This document shows, piece by piece, positions 8,893 to 17,055 of a DNA stretch of 64,000 nt. The stretch spans positions 248,001 to 312,000 of the forward strand of contig NZ_JAFMYU010000004.1 in assembly GCF_017353255.1 (NCBI RefSeq), read 5' to 3'. The notes below the pieces were generated by a model that was not told the origin of the DNA, did not search any database, and saw only the letters and a list, made by a program, of their open reading frames with translations. The number at the start of each line of letters is the position of its first letter. The stretch's first letter is position 1. The DNA is from Fibrella aquatilis. Lineage in GTDB: Bacteria > Bacteroidota > Bacteroidia > Cytophagales > Spirosomataceae. The translations under genes and the position numbers were made by a program.

Positions 8893-8996
8893 GTGAGTTT
8901 ACTGTTTAAGTCTAATGTCTAAAGTTGCGCTGCCAGATGCAATCTTCATGTCCCGGCAGTGCAACTTTAGACATTAGACTTAAACAGTAAACTCAC
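8893..8996. repeat. Long inverted repeat, 42-base arms
   Basis: Arms 8893-8934 and 8955-8996 match over 42 bases with one mismatch; loop 20 bases. Stem units repeat with a 7-base period (GTCTAAT, GTCTAAA). It lies between two minus-strand genes, ending at the stop of the response regulator and abutting the TTG start of the MDR gene, so any ribosome-binding region for that gene lies within the right-hand side of the structure. Confidence 0.9.
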
Positions 8997-10148
8997 CTAT
9001 GCGTACATCTTCACGTCGTCGAGGGTGATGACGTCGCCGCACATGATGACCAGTCGCTCCACTACGTTGCGCAGTTCGCGCACATTGCCCGTCCAGGGCA
9101 TCTGTTGCAGGTAGCCCATCGCCTCTGGCTCAATGGCTTTGGCGGGGGCGTTGTATTCACCGCTGATGTCGTGGAGGAATTTCTCGGCTAGCAGCGGGAT
9201 GTCTTCTTTGCGGTCAGACAGGGCAGGCACGTGAATCACGATCACGCTGAGGCGGTGGAATAAGTCTTCGCGGAAGTTACCGTCGGCAATTTCGCGGCGA
9301 AGGTCTTTGTTCGTGGCCGCAATCACGCGCACGTTGACCTTGATCTCTTTGTCGCCACCCACGCGGGTGATTTTGCTTTCCTGCAACGCCCGTAGCACTT
9401 TGGCCTGCGCCGAGAGGCTCATGTCGCCAATTTCGTCCAGAAACAAGGTACCACCGTCGGCCTGCTCAAACTTGCCGATGCGGCGGGCGGCGGCTCCGGT
9501 GAAGGCCCCTTTCTCGTGGCCAAATAGCTCGCTCTCAATAAGCTCGCCCGGGATAGCAGCACAGTTGACCTCTACCAGCGACATGGCCGACCGGTTGCCT
9601 TTTTCGTGGATGCCCTTAGCCACCATCTCCTTACCCGACCCGTTTGGTCCCGTCACCAGCACCCGCGCTTCGGTGGCAGCCACGCGATTGATGGTTTCCT
9701 TCACCTTCCGAATTGGCTCAGAGTCGCCAACGATCTCGTTGATTTTGTAGATCCGCCGCTTTAGCGACTTAGTCTCCTGCACCAGTTTCGACCGGTCGAT
9801 GGCGTTGCGAACGGTGATCAGTAAACGGTTCAGATCGGGTGGCTTGGTGATGAAATCGAAGGCACCGTGCTTGGTCGCTTCTACGGCATTTTCGACATTA
9901 CCGAAAGCCGAAATCATAATAATCTGGGTGCCGCGTTCGGCTTCGCTGATTTTCTTCAGCATTTCCAGACCGTCCATTTTGGGCATCTTAATGTCGCACA
10001 AAGCCACGTCGTAGCGGGTCTTCATGAGCATATCAAGGCCTTCTTCGCCGTCTTTGGCTTCGTCGACTTCGTAACCCTCATACTCTAAAATGTCGCGCAG
10101 GGCGGCCCGGATGCTCTTTTCGTCATCAATGATGATGAGTTTGGCCAT
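8997..10148 (-). CDS. NtrC-like response regulator lacking a DNA-binding domain
   Basis: A 383-residue protein with a receiver domain (phospho-acceptor Asp52 in CDIKMPKMDG) and a sigma-54-interacting AAA+ domain: Walker A GPNGSGKE, the sigma-54 contact loop GAFTGA in FGHEKGAFTGAAAR, and Walker B TLFLDEIGD. The protein stops at DVKMYA, about where the AAA+ domain ends, so the C-terminal Fis-type helix-turn-helix of NtrC (typically 450-470 residues) is missing. There is no downstream remnant; the stop runs straight into the inverted repeat. Such truncated activators can work without an enhancer site. No kinase gene is adjacent; the nearest is at 15514-16794, and a partnership is only possible. 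Confidence 0.9.
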   Translation of the reverse strand: MAKLIIIDDEKSIRAALRDILEYEGYEVDEAKDGEEGLDMLMKTRYDVALCDIKMPKMDGLEMLKKISEAERGTQIIMISAFGNVENAVEATKHGAFDFITKPPDLNRLLITVRNAIDRSKLVQETKSLKRRIYKINEIVGDSEPIRKVKETINRVAATEARVLVTGPNGSGKEMVAKGIHEKGNRSAMSLVEVNCAAIPGELIESELFGHEKGAFTGAAARRIGKFEQADGGTLFLDEIGDMSLSAQAKVLRALQESKITRVGGDKEIKVNVRVIAATNKDLRREIADGNFREDLFHRLSVIVIHVPALSDRKEDIPLLAEKFLHDISGEYNAPAKAIEPEAMGYLQQMPWTGNVRELRNVVERLVIMCGDVITLDDVKMYA

Positions 10149-10304
10149 AATTAAGCGGTATAACTGGATCGACTAATGGGACGTTTTGTTTGTGAACAGA
10201 TCGTATGTAAGCTGCTGGGTAAACAGAACAGCCACGACCCCACAGCCGAAAATACGGTCTTTACTGCGCAGGAAACAACTGCGATCTGATATTTTTGGCA
10301 CCGT

Positions 10305-11246
10305 ATGAATCGCCTCGACCGACTGACCGCCATCCTGATCCATCTGCAAACCAAGCGCGTGGTGCGGGCGCAGGAACTCGCCGACCGCTTTGGCACCAGC
10401 CTCCGCACCATCTACCGCGATGTGCGGTCGCTGGAAGAAGCGGGCATACCCATTGGGGCTGAGGCAGGCGTAGGTTATTTTCTGGAGAACTACCACCTGC
10501 CGCCGGTGATGTTTACCAACGCCGAAGCCAGTGCGCTGGTATTTGGGGCTAAACTCGTAGCACAATACGCCGACGCCTCGGTGCAGCAGGGGTTCGATTC
10601 GGCCCTGTACAAGATTAAATCGGTGCTGAAAGGGTCAGAAAAGGAGCATCTCGATGACCTCGACAGTCAGCTCACGGTACTGCGACCCGCTACTCATGCC
10701 GCCCCCACCGATCAGTTGCTGAATACACTGCAAGCGGCCATCGTGGGGCGTAAGTGTCTACTGATCAGCTACCAGGCTCAGTATAGCGATGTGGCAACCG
10801 AGCGCGAAGTAGACCCCATTGGACTGGTACACTATAGCGGTGGCTGGCACCTGATTGCGCATTGCCAGCTTCGGCAGGATTACCGCGACTTTCGTACCGA
10901 CCGCATTAAGCAGATCAACGTGACTGGCCGTCTATTTCAGGCACCCGACCGACTATCGTTGACTAATTATTTGGAACGGTTAAGAAGCACCGCCGAACTC
11001 ACTGAAGTATGGATTAGCATGGAACCACGAATGGCCCGCTTTGCCCACCGGGAGCGCTATGGCTATGGGTTCATCAAAGAAGAGACCCGCGGTGATCGGG
11101 TACATATGCAGTTTCTGACCCAATACACAGGCGGGCTGTGCCGGTGGCTGCTGATGTACGGGCAGTACGTGCGGCTCGAATCGCCCGATACATTGCGTAC
11201 CCAAATACAACAACTAGCACAAGAGGCCGTGGCTCATTGGCAATGA
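10305..11246 (+). CDS. HTH-WYL transcriptional regulator (YafY type)
   Basis: A 313-residue regulator. Residues 1-60 form a DeoR-like helix-turn-helix (LADRFGTSLRTIYRDVRSLEEAG), and residues about 140-225 form a WYL domain (GWHLIAHCQLRQDYRDFRTDRI), a ligand- or nucleic-acid-sensing module. It is followed 90 bases later by a GyrI-like effector-binding protein on the same strand; WYL regulators are often found next to such proteins, so the pair probably forms a small sensing unit. Target genes are unknown. Confidence 0.88.
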   Translation: MNRLDRLTAILIHLQTKRVVRAQELADRFGTSLRTIYRDVRSLEEAGIPIGAEAGVGYFLENYHLPPVMFTNAEASALVFGAKLVAQYADASVQQGFDSALYKIKSVLKGSEKEHLDDLDSQLTVLRPATHAAPTDQLLNTLQAAIVGRKCLLISYQAQYSDVATEREVDPIGLVHYSGGWHLIAHCQLRQDYRDFRTDRIKQINVTGRLFQAPDRLSLTNYLERLRSTAELTEVWISMEPRMARFAHRERYGYGFIKEETRGDRVHMQFLTQYTGGLCRWLLMYGQYVRLESPDTLRTQIQQLAQEAVAHWQ

Positions 11247-11335
11247 TTTTTGTCGGGGCATATTGCCTACTGACATATAGCTGTCACCACGCTCATTGAT
11301 CTTCGACCTGTTGTTTCACCAAAACCAGTTCACTC

Positions 11336-11821
11336 ATGATTACTGAACCAATCACGATTTCGACCATGCCAGTGCTGACCACCGGGCCATTCACTGGCCT
11401 GTGTTTCCAGATGCGCACTACGCTGGCAAACATGAAACAGGGTGTAGGCGACATACCAGGACGGATGTATGCCGAAGCAGGCCGTTTGGGGCTTACAATT
11501 ACCGGCCCTATGGCGTTCCACTATAATGGCGCGACGGGCGACCCGACAAACGAGTTTGACTTAACAATTGTAGTACCCATTGCTACCGAAGGGACCGAAC
11601 CAACCGGGTTTACCTATCAGACCATTGCGCCTTTCCATTGCACCCAATATACCTATAAAGGCCCCTGGGAAGGCCTCAGCGCTACGTACGATGCCCTTTT
11701 TCCCGCCTTTTACGCCCAGGGTCATACCTACAACAAGCAGGTTCGGGAGGTGTATGCCGTGGTTGACTTCGACAATACCAACAACCACGTAACGGAAATT
11801 CAGGTAGGGCTGGGTGTGTAA
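11336..11821 (+). CDS. GyrI-like effector-binding domain protein
   Basis: A 161-residue stand-alone domain of the GyrI/AraC effector-binding family (SOUL-like fold) without a DNA-binding part. Residues typical of the family include the PLG/GP segment early on, YNG in the middle, and PFHCTQYTYKGPWEGLSATYDAL near residue 100. These proteins bind small hydrophobic or cationic molecules, or hydrolyse some of them. It follows the WYL regulator and may present or sequester its ligand (inference). Its stop codon is the first base triplet of a perfect 42-base inverted repeat. Confidence 0.75.
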   Translation: MITEPITISTMPVLTTGPFTGLCFQMRTTLANMKQGVGDIPGRMYAEAGRLGLTITGPMAFHYNGATGDPTNEFDLTIVVPIATEGTEPTGFTYQTIAPFHCTQYTYKGPWEGLSATYDALFPAFYAQGHTYNKQVREVYAVVDFDNTNNHVTEIQVGLGV

Positions 11822-11912
11822 TGGTAAGTGGTAAACGATAAGTGGTGAGTTTGCTTTCGCAAGAACAGATGCGAAAGCAAACTCACCACTTATCGTTTAC
11901 CACTTACCATTA
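11819..11912. repeat. Perfect long inverted repeat, 42-base arms
   Basis: Arms 11819-11860 and 11871-11912 are exactly complementary over 42 bases with a 10-base loop. The outer stem shows a 7-base period (TAAGTGG, TAAACGA, TAAGTGG, TGAG). It lies between convergent genes and includes the stop codon of the left one. Confidence 0.95.
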
Positions 11913-11916
11913 CTTA

Positions 11917-12537
11917 CTACTGAACTCCCATCTTGCCCTCCATGTCGCGGGCTACTTTCAGGTGGGTTTTCACCAGCGGGTGCGCGGCTTTGGCCACGGC
12001 GGTCAGGTTGTCGTCGGTGCCTTTCATTTTCACCTTCGACATCACTTTGTCTAATTTCTCGTGGCCTTTTACGCCATGTTCTTTAATGTAGTGACGGTCT
12101 AGCGCGGCACCCGACATACCCTGCATTTTCGACACCATCTGCTGCGTTTCGGCGTCGGGTGTGGCGGGTAGGGTAATGCCCTTGGCCGAGGCAATGGCCT
12201 TCAGCTTATCAGAAAGGCCCGTTTGCTCGTCTACTTCGCCCTGGGCAAATTCACGTACGGCAGGGTCGGTTGATTTCTGCACAGCTACTTTGCTCGTTTC
12301 CAGTTGCATCATACCACCCATGGCTACTTCCTTCATCAGGGCTTCGTCGGCGGCCGAGAGTTTTTTGCTGTTGGGCATGATTGAGGCCACAGTGGCGGCT
12401 CCTTCTTTATTCTTGCGCTCAAAATCGACTTTGGTCATCTTGCCGACCATATTGTTGTCCATGCGGCTCTGAGCCTGAACGGTGCCCATGGTCAATAATG
12501 CCGCCACCAGGCTTACGCTTACCAGTACTTTTTTCAT
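11917..12537 (-). CDS. Periplasmic DUF4142 protein
   Basis: A 206-residue protein with a signal peptide (1-22, cleavage VQA-Q). Residues about 65-200 match DUF4142, a ferritin-like four-helix domain: EVAMGGMMQLETSKVAVQKS, FAQGEVDEQTGLSDKL and a later HYIKEHGVKGHEKL. The biochemical role of this family is not established; members are often stress-induced envelope proteins. It is divergent from the RlaP-like gene across 158 bases that should contain both promoters. Confidence 0.85.
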   Translation of the reverse strand: MKKVLVSVSLVAALLTMGTVQAQSRMDNNMVGKMTKVDFERKNKEGAATVASIMPNSKKLSAADEALMKEVAMGGMMQLETSKVAVQKSTDPAVREFAQGEVDEQTGLSDKLKAIASAKGITLPATPDAETQQMVSKMQGMSGAALDRHYIKEHGVKGHEKLDKVMSKVKMKGTDDNLTAVAKAAHPLVKTHLKVARDMEGKMGVQ

Positions 12538-12695
12538 AACGTTGTTGATTGTGTATGTACTAGGTCAACAACACCTAATGATGACAAGTGTTTGATCCGA
12601 TTGAGCAAATTACTTTTAGTCCATAGATTTTAAGAAGTAAAACAAAACAACAGTCCCTACTTCTATTTTTACCCTACCTCATTTGTCGTCTTTCT

Positions 12696-13757
12696 ATGAC
12701 CATTCAAGACCTCCGCGACCGTAACCTGATTGTGTTTGAAACCGTTAGCGGCAGCAAAGCCTACGGCACCAACCTGCCCCATTCAGACACCGATATCCGC
12801 GGGGTGTTTATACTGCCCCAAACCGACCTTTACGGCCTCACCTATACCGAGCAGGTCAACGACCGCACTAACGACATAATCTTTTATGAGCTTGGGCGGT
12901 TTGTGGATCTTTTGTCAAAAAATAATCCTAATATCCTCGGACTGCTCTGCGCCCCCGCCGACTGCATCATCCACCGCGACCCAATCATGGACCATATCCG
13001 GGTGGCTGATTTCCTGTCGAAACTATGCCGCGATACGTTTGCGGGCTATGCCATCAGCCAGATAAAAAAGGCGCGGGGACTGAACAAAAAGATTGTGAAC
13101 CCCGTGGAAAAAGAGCGCAAATCGCTACTCAATTTCTGCCACGTACTCGTTGGCGACGGGACCGTGCCGGTGCTGACGTGGCTGGAAAGGCAGGGCCTTA
13201 CTCAGGAGCAATGTGGGCTGGTTAACCTGACTCATGCCCGCGATGTATTCGCCCTGCACATTGATAAAACGGACCTGCTGGGATTCAGGGGCATTGTTTT
13301 GTCCGACGAATCGAATCAGGTGGCCCTCAGCAGCATTCCGGAGAGGCACCCGGTTGAAGCACACCTGTATGTGAACCACGACGGCTATTCGTACTACTGC
13401 AAAAGCTACCGCGAGTACTGGGAATGGGTTTCGACACGTAACGATGCCCGCTACCAAAATACGCTCGACCATGGCAAGAATTACGATGCCAAAAACATGA
13501 TGCATACCATCCGGCTGCTCGACATGGCCGCCGAGATTCTGGAGCGGGGCGAGGTTATCGTGCGCCGCCCCAACCGCGACTATCTCTTGCAGGTCCGTGT
13601 CGGCGGCTTCGACTACGCCGACTTACTGGAACAGGCCGAAGCACGGGTAGCCCAAATCGACACCCTCGCCGCCAACAGCCCCCTCCCCGATGCACCCGAC
13701 CTGGCTCAGATTGAAAAAACGCTGATCATTATGAGGCAAACGTGGTACGGGAAATAA
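12696..13757 (+). CDS. RlaP-like nucleotidyltransferase
   Basis: A 353-residue protein of the DNA polymerase beta superfamily (PF10127 type, related to RlaP of RNA-repair operons). The nucleotidyltransferase signature is clear near the N-terminus: SGSKAYGTNLPHSDTDIRGV, with the Gly-Ser pair and two metal-binding Asp residues. The likely reaction is transfer of nucleotides to an RNA or protein end. No RNA ligase gene is next to it, so membership of an RNA-repair pathway is not supported by context. It converges on the LuxE-like gene with only 2 bases between stop codons and no terminator. Confidence 0.8.
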   Translation: MTIQDLRDRNLIVFETVSGSKAYGTNLPHSDTDIRGVFILPQTDLYGLTYTEQVNDRTNDIIFYELGRFVDLLSKNNPNILGLLCAPADCIIHRDPIMDHIRVADFLSKLCRDTFAGYAISQIKKARGLNKKIVNPVEKERKSLLNFCHVLVGDGTVPVLTWLERQGLTQEQCGLVNLTHARDVFALHIDKTDLLGFRGIVLSDESNQVALSSIPERHPVEAHLYVNHDGYSYYCKSYREYWEWVSTRNDARYQNTLDHGKNYDAKNMMHTIRLLDMAAEILERGEVIVRRPNRDYLLQVRVGGFDYADLLEQAEARVAQIDTLAANSPLPDAPDLAQIEKTLIIMRQTWYGK

Positions 13758-13759
13758 GC

Positions 13760-14812
13760 TTACAACACCAGCAGATTACAGCCCCTCACGTCGGAATTGT
13801 CGAACCGGCCGATGATGCGGAAATGGCCCTCGGTACCCACGTACTGGCCCAAATCCTGGGTTTCAATGAAGGCGCACGAGTCAAGGTTAGCCAGGTCGAT
13901 CACGTTTACGCCCCCTGTTTGGCGGGCGGAGGTTTGGGTGGGTGGGTAGATATGGAACGGGTCGTTGAGGTCGCGGAGGAAAACGCGCAGTGTGGCGCTG
14001 GGTGCGAAAATGCCCTCGCCCGTGGAGTAGGCCTGCGAAAGCAGTTCGGTCATGCCGTATTCCGAGTGAATGGTCGGCCGGTGCAATGCCTGAGTCAGTT
14101 CGGCGTGGACCTCATTGCGGAGCATCTCGCGGCGGCGTCCTTTCATGCCCCCCGTTTCCATCACAATCAACTCCCTGTTCTGCGCCAAAAAAGCCAGATC
14201 GGGCGTTTGCTCTACCCAATCGAGCAGGCCGAAGGTGACACCGATAAGCAGGATTTTCCGGCCGTCGGGCTGCCCGGTGAGCTGGCGCAGGTGGTGCGTA
14301 AGGGCATCGAAATCAGCCAGATAAAACCCCGACACAGCCGAGCCGGACTGCTCCATAAACCGCTGAACCATATACACCAGCGACGAGTTATTTCGTTCAA
14401 GATACGACGGCAGCAACCCCAGCACATAGTAGTGGCTCAGCGGTCCATAAACGGCCTCGAACGTGCTGGTACAAACGGCATCGTAAAGGGCCAGATCCGT
14501 CACAAAATGACGACTGGTGGCGGGGCCGGTGGTGCCGCTGCTGGCAAACACCGTGGCTGGCAGATCGGGCGTTAGTTCAGGAATCAGCAGCTGGTGCGAT
14601 TTGAAAAACCGGATCGGCATAAATGGAATCTGCTCCAGGGTAGTTACCGTTTCGGGGTCTCGGCGCAGGTGATGCAGGTACTCGGCATAGGTGGCGTTAT
14701 GGCAGGCCTGATACCGAAACAGGTCGAGCGCCAGTTGAGTAAAAGTGGCCTCCGTAACGGTCAGGATGCGTTTTCTAAGTTCAGAACGCTGATTGGATAG
14801 GGGCAAAAGCAC
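13760..14812 (-). CDS. LuxE-like acyl-protein synthetase
   Basis: A 350-residue member of the acyl-protein synthetase (LuxE) branch of adenylate-forming enzymes. Visible motifs are the phosphate loop FASSGTTGPATSRHF near residue 90 and EYGMTELLSQAYS near 245, with a C-terminal DLANLDSCAFIETQDLGQ. LuxE activates a fatty acid to acyl-AMP and transfers it to its own cysteine or to a partner. No LuxC reductase, luciferase or carrier protein gene is adjacent, so the acceptor is unknown; similar orphan genes occur in other Bacteroidota. Only 43 bases separate it from the divergent lipoprotein gene. Confidence 0.8.
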   Translation of the reverse strand: MLLPLSNQRSELRKRILTVTEATFTQLALDLFRYQACHNATYAEYLHHLRRDPETVTTLEQIPFMPIRFFKSHQLLIPELTPDLPATVFASSGTTGPATSRHFVTDLALYDAVCTSTFEAVYGPLSHYYVLGLLPSYLERNNSSLVYMVQRFMEQSGSAVSGFYLADFDALTHHLRQLTGQPDGRKILLIGVTFGLLDWVEQTPDLAFLAQNRELIVMETGGMKGRRREMLRNEVHAELTQALHRPTIHSEYGMTELLSQAYSTGEGIFAPSATLRVFLRDLNDPFHIYPPTQTSARQTGGVNVIDLANLDSCAFIETQDLGQYVGTEGHFRIIGRFDNSDVRGCNLLVL

Positions 14813-14814
14813 AG

Positions 14815-14822
14815 TAAATTTG
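14815..14822 (+). promoter_or_regulatory. Bacteroidota -7 box
   Basis: TAAATTTG matches TAnnTTTG exactly, 33 bases before the start at 14856, with a weak TTGG 18 bases upstream. It also lies just before the divergent LuxE-like gene, so the two transcription starts must be very close. Confidence 0.5.
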
Positions 14823-14855
14823 GATCAGAAGAAGCGATATTGATCAATCAACAGG

Positions 14856-15398
14856 ATGCGTAAACAACTAATTCAGGGCTTGGTAGTACTGGGCGTACTG
14901 GGCACGGCCGCCACCGCTTGTTTTGTGGAACCCAACTACAGCGACACCCCGGAAATCCGGTTTCTGTCGGTCACGAAACAAACCCTTGAAGCAGGCACGG
15001 GCGTAGGCCGTCCCCGGCGCGATTCGGTGATTGTAACCATCAATTTCCAGGACGGCACCGGCGACCTCGGCGAGAACACGCAGGATACCACCCGGCAGCG
15101 AGTGGTGTTTGGTAAAGAAACCTGGGGCAACTACGAGATCAAGACGTTCCAGCTGGTGAGTGGCAAATATGAAGAACTGCCCCTGGCCGTTTTGTCGAAA
15201 TTATACTTCCCCCGCCTCACCCGCGAAGGTCAGAAAGGCTCTATCGAGGGTGTGCTCGATTTCAGCCAGATATTTCCCTACCAGCGCAATTTCAAGATGG
15301 TGCCGGTCAAATTCCAGATCCGCATCCGCGACCGCGGCCTCCGGATCAGTAACACCATCGAAACCGACACGCTGTCCGTGCCGATCAATGGAAGGTGA
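14856..15398 (+). CDS. Putative lipoprotein of unknown function
   Basis: A 180-residue protein with a hydrophobic N-terminus ending in Cys22 (AATAC), consistent with a lipoprotein signal. The rest is beta-rich, with a short Gly/Asp-rich segment (NFQDGTGDLGENTQDTT) that resembles surface-exposed Bacteroidota lipoproteins. I do not recognise a family. Its last codons (GGA AGG TGA) lie inside the 59-base inverted repeat at 15391-15526, whose other arm forms the end of the histidine kinase gene in a different reading frame. Confidence 0.6.
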   Translation: MRKQLIQGLVVLGVLGTAATACFVEPNYSDTPEIRFLSVTKQTLEAGTGVGRPRRDSVIVTINFQDGTGDLGENTQDTTRQRVVFGKETWGNYEIKTFQLVSGKYEELPLAVLSKLYFPRLTREGQKGSIEGVLDFSQIFPYQRNFKMVPVKFQIRIRDRGLRISNTIETDTLSVPINGR

Positions 15399-15526
15399 AA
15401 TGATTTACGATGTACGAATTACGATGTACGATTTGAGCTGACGCACGAATAGGCTAAGACATGAGTGTTCGTGCGTCAGCCCAAATCGTACATCGTAATT
15501 CGTACATCGTAAATCATTTCACCTTC
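15391..15526. repeat. Very long inverted repeat, 59-base arms
   Basis: Arms 15391-15449 and 15468-15526 match over 59 bases with a single mismatch and an 18-base loop. The outer stem has 7-base units (ACGATGT, ACGAATT, ACGATGT); the apex pairs GCTGACGCACGAA with its complement. Both arms run into coding sequence of the two convergent genes. Confidence 0.95.
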
Positions 15527-16794
15527 GGTCCTCGCAACTTCAATAATGATGGTCGTTTGCGGCGGGGTTCGTCTATTTCAGGGAGCGGGCCGGGTTCGCG
15601 GTGGAGCACGATGCGGAAGGTGGTGCCCTTGCCAATTTCTGAGCTTTTCACAAACAGACGCCCGTTGTGGTAATCTTCCACAATACGCTTGGCCAGCGTG
15701 AGGCCCAGACCCCACCCTCGTTTTTTGGTGCTATAGCCTGGTGCAAACACCTTGGTCATACTGGCCTTGCTCATGCCCTTCCCCGTATCGGTAATATCGA
15801 TGGCTACCTCGTCGTGGGGCAGGGGTAGTAGCCGGATGCGTAGTTCGCCTACTCCGGCCATGGCATCGACGGCGTTCTTGCAGATATTCTCGATCACCCA
15901 CTCGAACAGCAACCGGTTGATGCGCACCATCAGCGAGGCAGGCAGGTTGCTTTCCACGGTCATTTTCACCTTCGTCGAAATGCGCCGGGCCAGGTAGTCG
16001 GTGAAGTGGGTTACTACCTCGTCGATGTTCTCGTCTTTGAGCGTGGGCACCGACCCGATGCTGGAGAAACGGGCTGTGATGGTTTCCAGCCGGTTCACGT
16101 CTTTCTCAATCTCGTCGGTCACCTCGGCTTCGTAATGATCCGGGTCGGTGCGCATATAATCGACCCAGGCCATTAGTGACGAGAGCGGCGTGCCCAACTG
16201 GTGAGCCGTTTCTTTGGCCAGCCCCACCCACACGCGGTTTTGTTCGGCCCGCCGCGACGAACTGAATGACAGGTAGGCTAGTACGCCCAGGGCTGTGAGC
16301 GTGGCAATGAGAGCAAACGGAAAATAGTTTAACTGCTTCAGCAGCAGTGAATTGTCGTAGTAGATAAGCCCGAAGTTGCCGTCTTTCAAATCGACCCGGA
16401 TGGGGTAGTGATTGCGGCGCATCTTCTCTTTTTGCTCCAGCAAATACAGCCGCGTCTCTTTGGCCGACAATCCCGTTGGCAAGTCAATGTTCTTACTTTG
16501 TACAGGCTCGTTATGCTCATCGACGTAGATAGCAGGAATGGCGTTGTTCTGGTTGGCCTGAAGAATGCCGTCTACAATCAGGTTTATATTCTCCTCATTG
16601 TCAGCCGTTTGAAAGACATATTTCAACGCACTGGCATACAACTGCATATATTGCTCCTCGCGGGCTTCCAGCTTATTGATAATGCGGTTGGTAAACAGCA
16701 ACGACCCCGTACCGACCAACAAAAGGTTGACGGCAACAATGATCTTGAGAACGTTATTCTGATTGTAAATATCGAATGACTTCAGCATGGGCAT
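15514..16794 (-). CDS. Membrane sensor histidine kinase
   Basis: A 426-residue kinase with two transmembrane helices (about 17-36 and 158-177) flanking a 120-residue periplasmic sensor region. The phospho-acceptor H-box is AKETAHQLGTPLSSLMAW (His near 198), followed by an N-box (ENICKNAVDAM), DTGKGMS and GWGLGLTLAKRIV of the ATPase domain. The HQLGTPLSSL form is typical of Bacteroidota kinases. No cognate regulator is adjacent. The last codons (AAG GTG AAA TGA) are part of the 59-base inverted repeat. A second in-frame ATG two codons in is an alternative start. Confidence 0.92.
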   Translation of the reverse strand: MPMLKSFDIYNQNNVLKIIVAVNLLLVGTGSLLFTNRIINKLEAREEQYMQLYASALKYVFQTADNEENINLIVDGILQANQNNAIPAIYVDEHNEPVQSKNIDLPTGLSAKETRLYLLEQKEKMRRNHYPIRVDLKDGNFGLIYYDNSLLLKQLNYFPFALIATLTALGVLAYLSFSSSRRAEQNRVWVGLAKETAHQLGTPLSSLMAWVDYMRTDPDHYEAEVTDEIEKDVNRLETITARFSSIGSVPTLKDENIDEVVTHFTDYLARRISTKVKMTVESNLPASLMVRINRLLFEWVIENICKNAVDAMAGVGELRIRLLPLPHDEVAIDITDTGKGMSKASMTKVFAPGYSTKKRGWGLGLTLAKRIVEDYHNGRLFVKSSEIGKGTTFRIVLHREPGPLPEIDEPRRKRPSLLKLRGPKVK

Positions 16795-16989
16795 CAGGCA
16801 GCGGTACCGCTGTTGCGATCGGCTACCTACGTTAAATCAACAGCTACTACGTTTGCTCTCTTTCCTAACGTACAGACGAACCGTAACGTACCTTAGGGTG
16901 TTTTTTAGGCAGGGAAGTTAGTTGGATTTATCGAAGAAACGAATTGCTATTTGTACTCTTTCTAAATAAACTCCGATTACCTGCTTTGG

Positions 16990-17020
16990 TTTACTCTACT
17001 CCATTTGTGGCGTAATTTTG
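16990..17020 (+). promoter_or_regulatory. Promoter of hemA
   Basis: TTTA at 16990-16993, a 19-base spacer and TAATTTTG at 17013-17020 fit the Bacteroidota -33/-7 layout. Transcription from here would begin near 17027, downstream of the in-frame ATG at 17005, which supports the ATG at 17056 as the hemA start. Confidence 0.6.
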
Positions 17021-17055
17021 TTTTCACGTTTAGCAGTTGCCTGAGCGTATTAGCT

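Noticed and set aside
13742-14575. Long open frame (277 residues) on the plus strand
   Set aside because: It lies entirely antisense to the LuxE-like gene, whose motifs are clear, and its translation is compositionally odd with no domain. It is a shadow frame.
13760-14812. LuxE-like gene as evidence for bioluminescence
   Set aside because: No luxA, luxB, luxC or luxD homologue is present in the window, and LuxE-family proteins occur in non-luminous Bacteroidota.
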